A DNA stretch of 36,597 bases from the NCBI RefSeq assembly GCF_000711895.1, contig NZ_JONO01000048.1, forward strand, positions 1 to 36,597, read 5' to 3'. Position numbers and translations under genes: made by a program. Below the pieces are notes generated by a model. It was given only the letters and a program-made list of their open reading frames with translations, was not told the origin of the DNA and made no database searches. Shown one piece after another: positions 17,868 to 28,830 of this stretch. Position 1 is the first letter of the stretch. Each line of letters starts with the position of its first letter. The DNA comes from Photorhabdus australis DSM 17609 (GTDB lineage: Bacteria; Pseudomonadota; Gammaproteobacteria; Enterobacterales; Enterobacteriaceae).

Positions 17868-18338
17868 TTACAGTTCAGCGACCAGTTTATCAACGATGTC
17901 GCTGTTAGCAGCTTCATCCACGGAACGTTCGATGATTTTCTCGGCACCTGCGATAGCCAACATAGCGACCTGCTTACGTAACTCCTCTCTAGCACGCTTA
18001 CGTTCGGCATCAATTTCTGCCCGAGCTTGCGCTACGATTCGGTTACGTTCCTGGTCAGCTTCAACTTTTGCATCATCAAGAATCTGGGCTTTTTGTTTAT
18101 TAGCCTGTTCAATGATGACCTGAGCTTCAGCTTTTGCTCTCTTCATTTGGTCGGTCGCATTAGCTTGCGCTAAGTCTAGGTCCTTTTTGGCACGTTCTGC
18201 AGAAGATAAACCATCAGCAATTTCTTTTTGACGCTTTTCAATGGCCGCCATAATTGGTGGCCATACAAACTTCATACAAAACATAACAAACAGGACAAAC
18301 GCAATGGCCTGGCCGAGGATTGTTGCATTAATATTCAC
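17868..18338 (-). CDS. atpF: ATP synthase Fo b subunit
   Basis: The stator stalk subunit, 156 aa. One N-terminal membrane helix (about 5-25, [20 protein letters not shown]) precedes a long charged, Ala/Glu/Lys-rich coiled coil that dimerises and reaches F1 ([20 protein letters not shown] and beyond). It ends in the delta-binding segment [18 protein letters not shown]. Length and sequence match E. coli. Confidence 0.98.
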   Translation of the reverse strand: MNINATILGQAIAFVLFVMFCMKFVWPPIMAAIEKRQKEIADGLSSAERAKKDLDLAQANATDQMKRAKAEAQVIIEQANKQKAQILDDAKVEADQERNRIVAQARAEIDAERKRAREELRKQVAMLAIAGAEKIIERSVDEAANSDIVDKLVAEL

Positions 18339-18394
18339 AGCACAATACCTCTTTTAAATTAATGAGTTGACGTAGTTTCTAATTTTTCTACAAA

Positions 18395-18652
<258 letters not shown>

Positions 18653-18682
18653 TCAGTTAAAACACAGTTATTGTGGTAAAAA

Positions 18683-19537
<855 letters not shown>

Positions 19538-19915
19538 CTAACCGTTTATCACAGCTGATGCGATGATCTGCACAATCAGCACCACTAAATAAGCCAAACC
19601 TAGCGGTACAAACGCCGCTTTAAACACCCCCAAAGCAACAATCAGCACTGCTATCGCAATAATAACTTTCAATCCTTCACCAATAGCGAAAGACCACGCA
19701 ACACGCACAGAAACGTCTTCTTCTTTTGCTTTCTGAAGACTGGCAAATAGCATGAAGATGGTATTTGGTAACCAACATGCTAATCCACCAGCAAAAGCAG
19801 AAGCGCCCCATTCTATACTTTTGGTACAAAAAGCCGCACTGAGAATAACAAAAGTCATTAACTGCAAAAACAGCAACTTCAGTGCAATTTTACCGTTGTA
19901 AAGGGATACAGACAT
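19538..19915 (-). CDS. atpI: ATP synthase accessory protein AtpI
   Basis: The first gene of the atp operon, 125 aa with four hydrophobic segments. AtpI is not part of the finished enzyme. In other bacteria it assists c-ring assembly or stability. The start MSVSLYNGKIALKLLFLQL and the RVAWSFAIGEGLKVIIAIAV segment match the E. coli protein, though the family is much less conserved than its neighbours. It lies 47 bp downstream of the proximal promoter's -10 hexamer. Confidence 0.95.
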   Translation of the reverse strand: MSVSLYNGKIALKLLFLQLMTFVILSAAFCTKSIEWGASAFAGGLACWLPNTIFMLFASLQKAKEEDVSVRVAWSFAIGEGLKVIIAIAVLIVALGVFKAAFVPLGLAYLVVLIVQIIASAVING

Positions 19916-19969
19916 GACTTTTGTTTTCTCCCCTGCACACTTTGCATATCAGGTTTTGCTGAATGTTGT

Positions 19970-19998
19970 ATAAAACTGCCTTTACTTAAGAGTGTCAA
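19970..19998 (-). promoter_or_regulatory. Proximal atp promoter
   Basis: On the minus strand a consensus -35 TTGACA (19998-19993) is followed after 17 bp by TTTTAT (19975-19970). Initiation would fall near 19962, about 47 bases before the atpI ATG. Confidence 0.7.
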
Positions 19999-20015
19999 GT
20001 GACAAAAACGTGCAA

Positions 20016-20043
20016 ATTATACGGGCAGCCAAAATGAATTCAA
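20016..20043 (-). promoter_or_regulatory. Distal atp promoter
   Basis: On the minus strand TTGAAT (20043-20038), a 16-bp spacer and a perfect TATAAT (20021-20016). It lies 18 bp upstream of the proximal promoter's -35, so the operon probably has tandem starts. Confidence 0.6.
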
Positions 20044-20156
20044 TCCATAAGTAGCGAAAAGGTGAACAATTATTTAAATTTTTTACTTCGGCACAAAATC
20101 ACAAGCTGATTATTGTACTTATTTTTTGTTTTTAATAATTTCATATTTTTAAATTT

Positions 20157-20178
20157 AAATGTGATTTAAATCACATAA
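20157..20178. promoter_or_regulatory. CRP-like binding site upstream of atpI
   Basis: TGTGA and TCACA are separated by exactly six bases (TTTAAA), giving a perfectly symmetric core with AAA on the left and TAA on the right. This equals the CRP consensus half-sites. It is about 140 bp upstream of the distal atp promoter -10, which is far for direct activation. Confidence 0.6.
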
Positions 20179-20448
20179 AATTCTAATTTATTAATTATTT
20201 TTAACATTTACCATAAATAAAAATAAAATATATTACCAATTAAATCAATATGTTAATTTTATCCATTGGAAATAGAGTTATTCTACTATTGACTTAAATT
20301 ACCAAACTGATTTTTAGCTGTTTTAAAAAAGGGAATCTGATGAAAAAATGCTTTATCTGCTTTTTAAAGGCTCAATTATCTTTATATCAAGATAGTGTTA
20401 TTTTTATGTAATAACTCGGTAAATTAAAGCTGAAACGAGACAAATCAT

Positions 20449-20495
20449 AATTAGTGATGTTGACTACAGCATAATTGTGCTCAACATCACTAATT
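20449..20495. terminator. Long inverted repeat after rsmG, probable transcription terminator
   Basis: AATTAGTGATGTTGA (20449-20463) and TCAACATCACTAATT (20481-20495) are perfect 15-base complements around a 17-base loop. It stands 30 bp after the rsmG stop. There is no clear T-run on the minus strand, so it may stabilise the 3' end rather than terminate. Confidence 0.55.
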
Positions 20496-20524
20496 ATTTA
20501 TAACTTTATTGACAAATAACAAAA

Positions 20525-21145
20525 TTAGTTTGACTTAAGGATAACAAGATGGCGTTGCCCTTCCAATTCAGGAACATCTAGCTGAATAACTGAATCAACA
20601 GAAATTCCGGAAGGTAACATAGTAAATTCCTCTTCAGGAAGTACACCTTTAAGTGCATAGAAACGCCCATGAGTAGACTTAAGTAAATGACTGCACCAAG
20701 AGACCATATCTTGTAGTGAAGCAAAAGCTCGACTTATAACACCATCAAAAGGTGGCTCAGAAGTGTATATTTCAACTCTACTTTGCACAGGCTCGATATT
20801 TGCTAAATCAAGTTCATGCTGAACTTGGCGCAAAAATCTGACTCTTTTACCTAAACTGTCTAGCAATGTGAAATGAGAATCTGGGGAAACAATAGCTAAC
20901 GGAATCCCCGGTAACCCAGGGCCAGTTCCTACATCGATAAAGCGATCACCTTGCAGATAAGGACTGACAATAATGCTATCCATGATATGACGAATCAACA
21001 TTTGTTCTGGATCACGAACAGATGTGAGGTTATAAGCTTTATTCCACTTATTGAGCATATCAACATAGGCTATAAGCTGTTGTTTCTGCTGCTGTGAAAG
21101 TTTTATTTCTGCTTTAGCCAACAACAATTCCAGTTTGTTAAACAT
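20525..21145 (-). CDS. rsmG: 16S rRNA (guanine-N7)-methyltransferase RsmG (GidB)
   Basis: RsmG methylates G527 of 16S rRNA with S-adenosylmethionine. The SAM-binding loop [14 protein letters not shown] begins near residue 71. [14 protein letters not shown] at 33-46 and [15 protein letters not shown] further on are family hallmarks. I start it at MFNKLELLL (206 aa; E. coli 207) rather than at an ATG seven codons upstream, because AGAGGA stands at the right distance before it. It follows mnmG directly, and the longer start would overlap that gene's 3' end. Confidence 0.96.
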   Translation of the reverse strand: MFNKLELLLAKAEIKLSQQQKQQLIAYVDMLNKWNKAYNLTSVRDPEQMLIRHIMDSIIVSPYLQGDRFIDVGTGPGLPGIPLAIVSPDSHFTLLDSLGKRVRFLRQVQHELDLANIEPVQSRVEIYTSEPPFDGVISRAFASLQDMVSWCSHLLKSTHGRFYALKGVLPEEEFTMLPSGISVDSVIQLDVPELEGQRHLVILKSN

Positions 21146-21158
21146 AATAAAGATCCTC

Positions 21159-23048
21159 TCAGGCACTGCGACGCAGTAATCCTTGTTTTTTCAGCCATAC
21201 AAGCAAAATAGAAATTGCAGCAGGTGTTATTCCTGAAATACGCGAAGCCTGACCAATTGAGCTTGGTTTGTGATCATTGAGTTTAGCAACAACTTCGTTA
21301 GAGAGACCGCTGATTTGGCAATAATCGAGATCAATCGGTAATGATGTATTTTCATTACGCAATTGTTTTTCAATCTCTTCCTGCTGGCGGGCAATATACC
21401 CTTCGTATTTGACTTGAATTTCAACTTGATCAGCTGTTTGTGGCTCTTTAAGGCCCGGCGAAAACAGAGGCAATGAAGTCAAAATTTTATAATTCATTTC
21501 GGGACGGCGCAATAAATCTTCACCATTGGCTTCTTTCGATAATGGCGTTTTTAGTATGTCATTGATATCACCAAGATTATTCGAATGAGGATGAATCCAA
21601 ATATTACGTAGACGTTGACGTTCTTGTTCAATCATTTCCACTTTACGGCAATAATATTCCCAGCGAGAATCATCTACTAATCCTAATTCGCGGCCTTTTT
21701 CTGTTAAGCGAAGGTCTGCATTATCTTCACGTAACATCAGGCGATACTCAGCTCGAGAAGTAAACATACGGTATGGTTCTTTAGTACCTAAAGTACACAA
21801 ATCATCAACTAGAACACCAATATAAGCTTGATCACGGCGAGGGAACCATCCTTCTCGTTCTGTAGCATAGCGTGCTGCATTAAGACCAGCCAGAAGACCT
21901 TGAGCCGCAGCTTCTTCGTAACCCGTCGTACCATTGATTTGCCCTGCAAAGAATAAACCGTGTATAAATTTACTTTCCAGTGTTTGTTTTAGATCTCTTG
22001 GATCAAAAAAATCGTATTCTATTGCATAACCTGGTCGAACGATACGAGCATTTTCCATCCCTTTCATGGAGTGAACAATTTGCATCTGTACATCAAATGG
22101 TAAACTGGTAGAAATACCATTTGGGTAAATTTCGTTGCTAGTTAATCCTTCCGGTTCAAGGAAAATTTGATGAGCGTTGCGATCTGCAAAGCGCATGACT
22201 TTATCTTCGATCGAGGGGCAGTAGCGTGGGCCGATCCCTTCAATGATCCCTGCATACATGGGGCTGCGATCCAAGTTGTTTCGGATCACATCATGCGTTT
22301 TTTCATTGGTGTGGGTGATATAACATGGCATCTGTTGTGGATGTTGACCCACATTTCCAAGGAAAGAGAATATTGGCGTTGGAGTATCACCTAATTGTTG
22401 GGTTAGTTGGCTAAAATCAATAGTTCTAGCATCAATACGTGGTGGTGTGCCTGTTTTTAATCTGTTTACACGTAAAGGTAGTTCGCGTAAGCGTTGTGAT
22501 AATGAAATTGCAGGGGGATCACCGGCCCTTCCTCCGCTATAGTTCTCTAGGCCGATATGGATCTTACCGTCTAGGAATGTACCTACAGTCAAAACAACAG
22601 CTCTAGCCTTGAATTTTAGCCCCATACGGGTTACTGCACCGATGACTGTGTCGTTTTCAACAATTAGATCCTCTACAGGTTGTTGGAATATCATTAGGTT
22701 AGGCTGGTTTTCTAATGCTGTTCGTATAGCTTGACGATAAAGGACCCTATCAGCTTGGGCACGTGTTGCACGAACAGCAGGTCCTTTACTGGCATTTAAG
22801 GTTCTAAATTGAATACCTGCTTGATCAGTTGCCTTAGCCATTAGACCACCAAGTGCATCAATTTCTTTAACCAGATGTCCTTTACCGATTCCACCGATGG
22901 CTGGGTTACATGACATTTGGCCCAAAGTATCAATATTGTGAGTCAGTAATAAGGTTTGACGGCCCATTCGGGCAGATGCCATCGCAGCTTCAGTACCGGC
23001 ATGACCACCACCGATAATAATCACGTCAAATTGCTCTGGATAAAACAT
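21159..23048 (-). CDS. mnmG: tRNA uridine 5-carboxymethylaminomethyl modification enzyme MnmG (GidA)
   Basis: Together with MnmE, MnmG adds the carboxymethylaminomethyl group to the wobble uridine of several tRNAs. The FAD-binding motif GGGHAG is at 13-18. The two GidA signature stretches are present: [15 protein letters not shown] and [17 protein letters not shown]. The C-terminal helical region ends [21 protein letters not shown] choose MFYPEQFDV as the start, giving 629 aa exactly as in E. coli. An ATG 13 codons upstream lacks support. It lies beside oriC, where its transcription is thought to aid origin opening in E. coli. Confidence 0.98.
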   Translation of the reverse strand: MFYPEQFDVIIIGGGHAGTEAAMASARMGRQTLLLTHNIDTLGQMSCNPAIGGIGKGHLVKEIDALGGLMAKATDQAGIQFRTLNASKGPAVRATRAQADRVLYRQAIRTALENQPNLMIFQQPVEDLIVENDTVIGAVTRMGLKFKARAVVLTVGTFLDGKIHIGLENYSGGRAGDPPAISLSQRLRELPLRVNRLKTGTPPRIDARTIDFSQLTQQLGDTPTPIFSFLGNVGQHPQQMPCYITHTNEKTHDVIRNNLDRSPMYAGIIEGIGPRYCPSIEDKVMRFADRNAHQIFLEPEGLTSNEIYPNGISTSLPFDVQMQIVHSMKGMENARIVRPGYAIEYDFFDPRDLKQTLESKFIHGLFFAGQINGTTGYEEAAAQGLLAGLNAARYATEREGWFPRRDQAYIGVLVDDLCTLGTKEPYRMFTSRAEYRLMLREDNADLRLTEKGRELGLVDDSRWEYYCRKVEMIEQERQRLRNIWIHPHSNNLGDINDILKTPLSKEANGEDLLRRPEMNYKILTSLPLFSPGLKEPQTADQVEIQVKYEGYIARQQEEIEKQLRNENTSLPIDLDYCQISGLSNEVVAKLNDHKPSSIGQASRISGITPAAISILLVWLKKQGLLRRSA

Positions 23049-23136
23049 GGTGATGAACCTTTTGTTGTAAGAATGCCAAGTGTGCATTAAGGGAAGGGAA
23101 TTCTACTCAAGTTTAGGCGATAGACCAAGTGGGTGA

Positions 23137-23428
23137 GATCGCCGGTAATTAAAAGAAGATCTTTTTATTTAAAGATCTCTTTATTAGATCTTTTATTAGG
23201 ATCATGATCTTTTGTGGATAAGTTATTTTTCCTGATAAAGATCATAATATTATAAAGGATCATTTGTTGTGGATGATCCGTGATCCCAGTGGGTATAAAC
23301 TGGGATCTAAATTGGGAGTTATTCACAGTGCGATCATGGTTAGATAGTTATACTATGGATAACTACGGGTTAACCCCGACTTTTTATATGAGTTATCCAC
23401 AACTGATAGCTTGTTTTTTATTCAGATC
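23137..23428. other. oriC: Chromosomal replication origin oriC
   Basis: The core spans 23158-23401 (244 bp, the size of E. coli minimal oriC). The unwinding element has three 13-mers: GATCTTTTTATTT (23158), GATCTCTTTATTA (23174) and GATCTTTTATTAG (23187). DnaA boxes follow: TGTGGATAA at 23213-23221 (R1), TGTGGATGA at 23268-23276 (R5-like), TTATTCACA at 23319-23327 (R2-like), TATGGATAA at 23354-23362 (R3-like) and TTATCCACA at 23393-23401 (R4). Eleven GATC sites fall in the core for SeqA/Dam control, with two more just outside. A perfect repeat TCCCAGT/ACTGGGA lies at 23284-23305. The position between mnmG and mioC is as in E. coli. Confidence 0.96.
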
Positions 23429-23867
23429 AGAGTGAGATTGACCAAGTTTTAACCCATTCTTCTGCGGGATCTTCGGGGATCTCATGCTGTTGGATGTCAA
23501 TTTCCAGGCGATCACCGAGACGTTTGGCTCCATTTTCCATCAATAGTTGATCAAGCGATCTTATTGCTCCACAGAAAGTATCGTATTCAGAACTACCAAG
23601 GCCAACAGCACCATATGTTACTTTGCTGAGATCAGGTTTTTGTTCAGAAATTTCTTCTGCTAGTGGTTGTATGTTTTCTGGTAACTCCCCTGCACCATGT
23701 GTAGATGTTACTACCAACCAAATTCCTTCTTGAGGAAGCTTATCTAAAGAGGGGCCATGCAGTATTTCAGTGGAAAAACCTGCATCTTCCAGAATTTCAG
23801 CCATATGTTCAGCTACGTATTCAGCGCTACCCATGGTACTGCCGCTGATTAAAGTAATTGTGGACAT
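23427..23867 (-). CDS. mioC: Flavodoxin-like protein MioC
   Basis: A small FMN-binding flavodoxin-type protein, required in E. coli for biotin synthase activity in vitro. The phosphate-binding loop is SGSTMGSAEYVAEHMAE near 8-24, and STHGAGELPENIQP and SSEYDTFCGAI supply the other cofactor loops. I start it at MSTITLISGS (146 aa; E. coli 147). An ATG seven codons upstream would add MKFVGIT, which is not in the family. Its transcription runs leftward into oriC, and a DnaA box lies in its promoter region. Confidence 0.94.
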   Translation of the reverse strand: MSTITLISGSTMGSAEYVAEHMAEILEDAGFSTEILHGPSLDKLPQEGIWLVVTSTHGAGELPENIQPLAEEISEQKPDLSKVTYGAVGLGSSEYDTFCGAIRSLDQLLMENGAKRLGDRLEIDIQQHEIPEDPAEEWVKTWSISL

Positions 23868-23927
23868 AGTGATCCCAACAAATTTCAAGAACAGCTATTG
23901 TACTCTGTGAATCTGTTGGGATCTACC

Positions 23928-23936
23928 TGTGGATAA
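23928..23936 (+). promoter_or_regulatory. DnaA box upstream of mioC
   Basis: A perfect TGTGGATAA lies about 60 bp upstream of the mioC ATG. The E. coli mioC promoter has a DnaA box in the same setting, where DnaA represses mioC transcription towards oriC. Confidence 0.7.
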
Positions 23937-23958
23937 TGTGGTTATAACAAATTTTATA

Positions 23959-24420
23959 TTATGGCTTTATTGTCCGCATGATCGGGTTTTGTAAGGAGAT
24001 CAGGGTTTCTGTTGATTGGATTTCATCAATAGTCTGTATCTTGTTGATAAGTACATCTTGAAGAGATTCAATTGAGCGGCACATAACCTTAATAAAAATG
24101 CTGTAGTGACCTGTTGTGTAATAAACCTCAACTACTTCATTGAGGTTGCCCAGTTTTTTCAACGCTGATGGGTAATCTTTAGCGCTCTTAAGAATAATGC
24201 CAATAAAGCAACAAACGTCATAACCAAGTTGTTTAGGACTGATATCTACTCTGGTACCGGTGATGATCCCCGCCTGCTTCATTTTTTCTACGCGAACGTG
24301 AATTGTTCCTGGGCTGACAGCAAATTTCTTTGCGAGTTCTGCATAAGGTGTACGTGCGTTGTCCATTAAAGCGTGAAGTATGTCACGGTCCAAATTATCG
24401 ATCTGATAAATTTCTGACAT
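23959..24420 (-). CDS. asnC: Asparagine-responsive regulator AsnC (Lrp/AsnC family)
   Basis: AsnC activates asnA, and asparagine relieves this. The N-terminal helix-turn-helix spans about 20-50 (PYAELAKKFAVSPGTIHVRV). The C-terminal RAM ligand domain includes YYTTGHYSIFIKVMCRSIES and ends LQNPIMRTIKP, nearly identical to E. coli. I start at MSEIYQIDNLDR (153 aa) because GAGGTT precedes that ATG. Starts ten codons further upstream add unrelated residues. It is divergent from asnA across 166 bp that should hold the shared operators. Confidence 0.96.
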   Translation of the reverse strand: MSEIYQIDNLDRDILHALMDNARTPYAELAKKFAVSPGTIHVRVEKMKQAGIITGTRVDISPKQLGYDVCCFIGIILKSAKDYPSALKKLGNLNEVVEVYYTTGHYSIFIKVMCRSIESLQDVLINKIQTIDEIQSTETLISLQNPIMRTIKP

Positions 24421-24586
24421 TTCTAACCTCATTTTTTGTTGAATCATCATTTTTAAATCTTAAAAAATGAATTATATAAACAATAAAGACTATTTTTATT
24501 AAAGTATATTGAATTTATCCCTCATTTTATTGCTTAATGTTTCCAACAGGACATCAGGGTCATCTAAAGAATTTGAGAATAATATT

Positions 24587-25579
24587 ATGAAAAAGTCATT
24601 TATTGAGAAGCAGCAACAAATCAGTTTCGTGAAATCCTTCTTTTCCCGCCTACTGGAAAGCAAGCTGGGTCTAATTGAAGTACAAGGGCCAATGTTGAGC
24701 TGTTTGGGTGATGGCATCCAAGATAACTTGTCTGGCCATGAAAAAGCTGTTCAGGTAAAAGTGAAGACTTTACCGGACTCAACTTTCGAAGTTGTGCATT
24801 CACTGGCTAAATGGAAACGTAAGACATTGGGACGTTTTGATTTTCAGCCAGAGCAAGGGCTTTACACCCACATGAAAGCATTACGTCCGGATGAAGATCG
24901 CTTAACACCAATCCACTCTGTTTATGTTGATCAATGGGATTGGGAAAAAGTGATGGGAGATGGGCAACGTTCGCTTGCTTATCTTAAACAGACGGTAGGT
25001 AAAATCTACGAAGCGATAAAAGAAACAGAAAAAGCTGTCAGCAAAGAGTTTGGTCTGGCACCGTTCCTGCCAGATCAAATTCACTTTGTTCACAGTGAAG
25101 CGCTTTTGAGCCGTTATCCGGAGCTAGATACAAAAGGACGTGAACGCGCTATTGCTAAAGAATTGGGTGCTGTTTTCCTTATTGGTATCGGTGCAAAATT
25201 ATCTGATGGACAATCTCATGATGTTCGTGCACCAGATTACGATGATTGGACAACACCAAACAGTGATGGTTTTGTTGGTTTGAACGGTGACATCATTGTT
25301 TGGAACCCTGTTTTGGAGGATGCTTTTGAAATTTCTTCCATGGGTATCCGTGTTGATGCAGAAACATTGGAGCGCCAATTGTCATTGACTGGTGATGAAG
25401 ATCGCTTGCAATATGATTGGCACCAGGCGTTACTTAAAGGTGATATGCCACAGTCAATTGGTGGGGGGATTGGTCAATCCCGCTTGGTGATGTTACTGCT
25501 GCAAATGAAGCATATTGGTCAAGTTCAATGCAGCATATGGTCGCCTGAAGTACGCGAAACTGTAGAAGACATGCTCTGA
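24587..25579 (+). CDS. asnA: Aspartate-ammonia ligase (asparagine synthetase A)
   Basis: AsnA makes asparagine from aspartate, ammonia and ATP. It is related to class II aminoacyl-tRNA synthetases. From [20 protein letters not shown] it is 330 aa, as in E. coli. The class II-type motifs are intact: [48 protein letters not shown] and the C-terminal [17 protein letters not shown]. An ORF start 26 codons upstream is not family sequence. It is controlled by the divergent asnC. Its TGA is only 5 bases from the stop codon of the convergent viaA. Confidence 0.98.
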   Translation: MKKSFIEKQQQISFVKSFFSRLLESKLGLIEVQGPMLSCLGDGIQDNLSGHEKAVQVKVKTLPDSTFEVVHSLAKWKRKTLGRFDFQPEQGLYTHMKALRPDEDRLTPIHSVYVDQWDWEKVMGDGQRSLAYLKQTVGKIYEAIKETEKAVSKEFGLAPFLPDQIHFVHSEALLSRYPELDTKGRERAIAKELGAVFLIGIGAKLSDGQSHDVRAPDYDDWTTPNSDGFVGLNGDIIVWNPVLEDAFEISSMGIRVDAETLERQLSLTGDEDRLQYDWHQALLKGDMPQSIGGGIGQSRLVMLLLQMKHIGQVQCSIWSPEVRETVEDML

Positions 25580-25584
25580 TTTAC

Positions 25585-27042
25585 TCAGTGACGCCACTTT
25601 CGCAATAAACGGCTTTTGAGTCCGGTATCAAAGCGCCAGATATGATCGAATATCCGCATAATTCCGGGCTTACCATATTGGGACATGGAGACCGCATGGA
25701 AGCGGTGTTGCTGATGCTGTTGCAGATTTTTTATCTGATGGATTAGTGAGTCCGGCAAACGTTGGGCAATGAAATCTGAAATAACAACAGCATCAGCATC
25801 TTTCCAATGTTGCTCTTTCATTTTTTTTATTGTGCTTGTTAGGCAAAAAGCTAAATCTGTACCCCCTTTGAAAGTCTGACTAAGAAAACGAATAGCTTGT
25901 TCCAAGCCATCTGATGAAGATAGTTCATAGTGCACAATTTCTGTAGCAAATAATATGATATGACAGTTACGATTATCAGCCAGTGCTATGCGTAACAATG
26001 CGAGACAAAAGGCTTTGGCACATTTTTCATTAAATCCTCCCATAGATCCGGAAGTATCTACACAGATAATAAATGGTCCTCGCGGTTTTTCTTCTTGGCT
26101 GTAATGGGTGACTGGTCGTAATGTTGTTTTCTGTTTCCAGCTATCTCCTTGTAATTTATAGGTAAGTAAACGCTTTTCTATCAATCTACGATAAAATTCA
26201 TATTCCAAATCTTCAATTCCCAATATTGCTAGTTCCGTTGGTAACAAACGTAAAATATCATCACTTTGTCCTATACCATTCACTTGTTCAGGAATGGTAT
26301 TTGGTGTTCGCTCAATTGTGGTAGATGGTTCGAGAAGATGGTTTTCCTGTAGTTTTGATTTTGCTGATTGACTGCGTCCAAGTAATTGAGCCAGTTTTTC
26401 CAGTTCAGGTTGTTGACGAAGAAACTCACTATAGTGAATCAATAACTGTGTATCATTTCGGGAATGATTTATCTGACTTTTACTCATATCCCATAACCGC
26501 CCTGCTGCTCTGTCATTTTCACTGAGAATAGGGTCGAGATTGCCGCTTAGTATCATCCTTTGTTGCAGTTCCGCCAATAATTGCTCTTTTTCTTGTTCCA
26601 ATAATTCCTTGTGGAAGTTTGTGGTTTGCAGTATCAAATTGAGTCGCCATCGTTGAATAAACAATATTTGCAATGTATTTGAATGATCAATAGCATGAGT
26701 TACCAGTTTCTGGGCTTCTGCATAAAAAGGTGATTCAATTCGGCTCAGTGTTTCCAGAATATCGGGAAGTTTAAGATAAAAATTATCTGTGCTGGCAGGT
26801 AGTAATTGTTGATATAACTGAAATTCTTCTGCCAGAGTTGCAGGAATTAATGCTTCTTTAATCCTTTGTTGTAAATCTTTTTTCCAGTCGGGAATGTCTT
26901 TTAACAGTGCACGTCTCAAGCGAGGATATTTTTCAAAAAAGACAGCCAGCTGAGGTGAAGCTAAGAGGGTTAGTATGATTTCCTCTATCAGCTCCCCCTC
27001 ATTTACTGACAATAAAAGATCAAGAGTTGTTAAGCTAATCAT
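25585..27042 (-). CDS. viaA: VWA-domain protein ViaA, partner of RavA
   Basis: A 485-residue protein (E. coli 483). The long helical N-terminal part is poorly conserved. The C-terminal von Willebrand factor A domain starts near 322 with [16 protein letters not shown], whose DxSxS metal site is Asp329, Ser331 and Ser333. Thr and Asp of the GGTDLAF stretch complete the site. With RavA it forms a chaperone-like AAA+ system linked in E. coli to respiratory complexes and aminoglycoside sensitivity. It follows ravA with a 4-bp gap, so the pair is one operon. Confidence 0.96.
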   Translation of the reverse strand: MISLTTLDLLLSVNEGELIEEIILTLLASPQLAVFFEKYPRLRRALLKDIPDWKKDLQQRIKEALIPATLAEEFQLYQQLLPASTDNFYLKLPDILETLSRIESPFYAEAQKLVTHAIDHSNTLQILFIQRWRLNLILQTTNFHKELLEQEKEQLLAELQQRMILSGNLDPILSENDRAAGRLWDMSKSQINHSRNDTQLLIHYSEFLRQQPELEKLAQLLGRSQSAKSKLQENHLLEPSTTIERTPNTIPEQVNGIGQSDDILRLLPTELAILGIEDLEYEFYRRLIEKRLLTYKLQGDSWKQKTTLRPVTHYSQEEKPRGPFIICVDTSGSMGGFNEKCAKAFCLALLRIALADNRNCHIILFATEIVHYELSSSDGLEQAIRFLSQTFKGGTDLAFCLTSTIKKMKEQHWKDADAVVISDFIAQRLPDSLIHQIKNLQQHQQHRFHAVSMSQYGKPGIMRIFDHIWRFDTGLKSRLLRKWRH

Positions 27043-27046
27043 TTAA

Positions 27047-28552
27047 TTAATTGCCCATTTTTATTTTCAGCTGATTGAGCTTATCTGTCAGTTGGATAAA
27101 GCTTTGTTCTATCGCATTAAGCCAATGATTTTCAATAAACAAACATGGTTTATGTTGGTCAAATAATTGGCGTTGGTGGTGAATGTTTTGATTAATTTTT
27201 TCCAATCTCTCTAGCCACTCACTGCTTTTTTCATTTTGTTGGTGTTGACTATCTAGTAAATATAAAGTAGATGAGCGACGGCTAATATCGAAAATTTCTA
27301 TCTGGTGTGCTGAATTAATTTCAGCTGTTATGTTTTGGGGAAAACCAATATTGTTCAAGCGAGCTGGTAGTTTTCCACCTTTGTTTATCCAGATGTTCAG
27401 AATATTTTTTTCTATTTCAATAAAATTAACTTGAATATCATGGATATAAAGAGGTATGTGTAGGAATAAGGTTAATTTCTCTTCATTGATATGATCGGGT
27501 AGCGAATATTGCGTTTTGTGCCCAAATAGGTGAATTTTTTTTCCTAGCTGGAATGCCTGTTGATTGTTTTTATCCTGGCGGACTTGAATCCATTGGTGAT
27601 AAAGTGAATCGATTTGCTGAGATAAGACTCTTTGCTGATATGCTTGTTCGGTTATTAGAGTATTTAGATATTGAGGTAACAGTTTGAAAGAGTGGAGATC
27701 ATGCCATAAACAATCTTTTAGTAATATTAAATCGAGAGGTGATATTTCTTTTCTACCATTGAAGAAAGCACTGGCTTGCAATAAATGAATTGCTTTCTTC
27801 CAGCGTCGATCTGAAACGTAAGGTGAGTGTTCTGTTACATCAAGTTGTTGACGTAGTTGGTAGATAATATCAAAACAACTGTCTGGCAAGGCTATTTTAT
27901 TAATCTCATTTTGCCATTGATGAAATTCTTCACTTGTTATCTGAATATTTGCAGGGACTGGATTATCAATTTCGTTTTTATGGTTAGTGAGTAATTCTCT
28001 AAAGTTATGTTTTTCCTGAATTTTATCCAACCAAATACGGATTAGCATTCGGTCATAAAGAGCTTCAAGGCTGCTATCTGCTTCAGGTAATTCATTGGAG
28101 GCTGTTACTAGTAGCCTCATTGGGATTTTTTCTTCAGTATCTCCATTTCTGAATTTTCTTTCATTAATTGCAGTCAGCAAGGTATTGAGAATTGCTGGGC
28201 CTGCTTTCCATATTTCATCAAGAAAAACAATTTCAGTTTCAGGTAAATAGCCTGTGGTTAAGCGTTGATAACGTCCTTCTTCTTTCAACGCTTGGATAGA
28301 AAGAGGTCCGAAAATTTCTTCAGGAGTGGAGAAGCGAGTCATCAGATATTCAAACGCTCTGGCATTATGAAATGCAAATTTCAGTCGGCGGGCTATCAGA
28401 CTTTTGGCGATTCCTGGAGGGCCAAGTAGAAAAACACTTTCCCCACACAGTGCGGCTAGCAAACATAAACGAATCGCCTGTTGTCTTTCATACAGACCAC
28501 TTTCCAGGTAGTTACTTAAACAAGCTATTTTTTCTACTATTTTTTTCTGCAT
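27047..28552 (-). CDS. ravA: MoxR-family AAA+ ATPase RavA
   Basis: RavA is a hexameric MoxR ATPase that works with ViaA and, in E. coli, binds the lysine decarboxylase CadA. Walker A is GPPGIAKS at 44-51 and Walker [11 protein letters not shown] at 108-117. The sensor 1 region is [13 protein letters not shown] and the arginine-finger region is [10 protein letters not shown]. The C-terminal half carries the LARA-type insert, which is more divergent. Length is 501 aa (E. coli 498). In E. coli kup separates it from the rbs operon. Here only 278 bp of non-coding DNA does. Confidence 0.97.
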   Translation of the reverse strand: MQKKIVEKIACLSNYLESGLYERQQAIRLCLLAALCGESVFLLGPPGIAKSLIARRLKFAFHNARAFEYLMTRFSTPEEIFGPLSIQALKEEGRYQRLTTGYLPETEIVFLDEIWKAGPAILNTLLTAINERKFRNGDTEEKIPMRLLVTASNELPEADSSLEALYDRMLIRIWLDKIQEKHNFRELLTNHKNEIDNPVPANIQITSEEFHQWQNEINKIALPDSCFDIIYQLRQQLDVTEHSPYVSDRRWKKAIHLLQASAFFNGRKEISPLDLILLKDCLWHDLHSFKLLPQYLNTLITEQAYQQRVLSQQIDSLYHQWIQVRQDKNNQQAFQLGKKIHLFGHKTQYSLPDHINEEKLTLFLHIPLYIHDIQVNFIEIEKNILNIWINKGGKLPARLNNIGFPQNITAEINSAHQIEIFDISRRSSTLYLLDSQHQQNEKSSEWLERLEKINQNIHHQRQLFDQHKPCLFIENHWLNAIEQSFIQLTDKLNQLKIKMGN

Positions 28553-28720
28553 AATTCATACCAATGTTATCTACTGGGTTAAATAAATTATTAGTTATAT
28601 GTGAAATAAGTCTTATTCATAGGTTTTAGTCATCATTTTATCGATGAAAATAATATTTACCTTAAAAATCGATTCAGCGTCAAATATTCAATAGGTTAAC
28701 GTTTATTTTTTGTTTTTTTA

Positions 28721-28740
28721 TTAGCGAAACGTTTCGATAA
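28721..28740. promoter_or_regulatory. RbsR operator, upstream copy
   Basis: TTAGCGAAAC followed by GTTTCGATAA, a LacI/GalR-family palindrome with the central CG. It differs from the downstream copy only near the right end (GATAA against GCTAA). It lies upstream of the rbs -35. Confidence 0.85.
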
Positions 28741-28765
28741 CGATCACATTTTTGTGTCAACAATG

Positions 28766-28793
28766 TTGCATTTAAAATGTTACTTTCTATATT
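28766..28793 (+). promoter_or_regulatory. rbs operon promoter
   Basis: A -35 TTGCAT (28766-28771), a 16-bp spacer and a -10 TATATT (28788-28793). Transcription would start near 28800, at the edge of the second operator. A clear CRP half-site pair upstream was not found. Confidence 0.65.
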
Positions 28794-28799
28794 ACTTAA

Positions 28800-28819
28800 T
28801 TAGCGAAACGTTTCGCTAA
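28800..28819. promoter_or_regulatory. RbsR operator, promoter-proximal copy
   Basis: TTAGCGAAAC followed by GTTTCGCTAA is a perfect 20-bp palindrome over the likely transcription start, 11 bp before the rbsD ATG. Two operators about 79 bp apart (roughly 7.5 helical turns) could act together. Confidence 0.9.
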
Positions 28820-28830
28820 TGGAATGAAAA

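Larger units (their letters stand above)
19916..20524. other. Intergenic region between rsmG and atpI (609 bp)
   Basis: No gene is visible on either strand. It holds two tandem promoters for the atp operon near the atpI end, a CRP-like palindrome in the middle, a very AT-rich tract from about 20090 to 20260, and a long inverted repeat after rsmG. All flanking genes read leftward. Confidence 0.7.
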
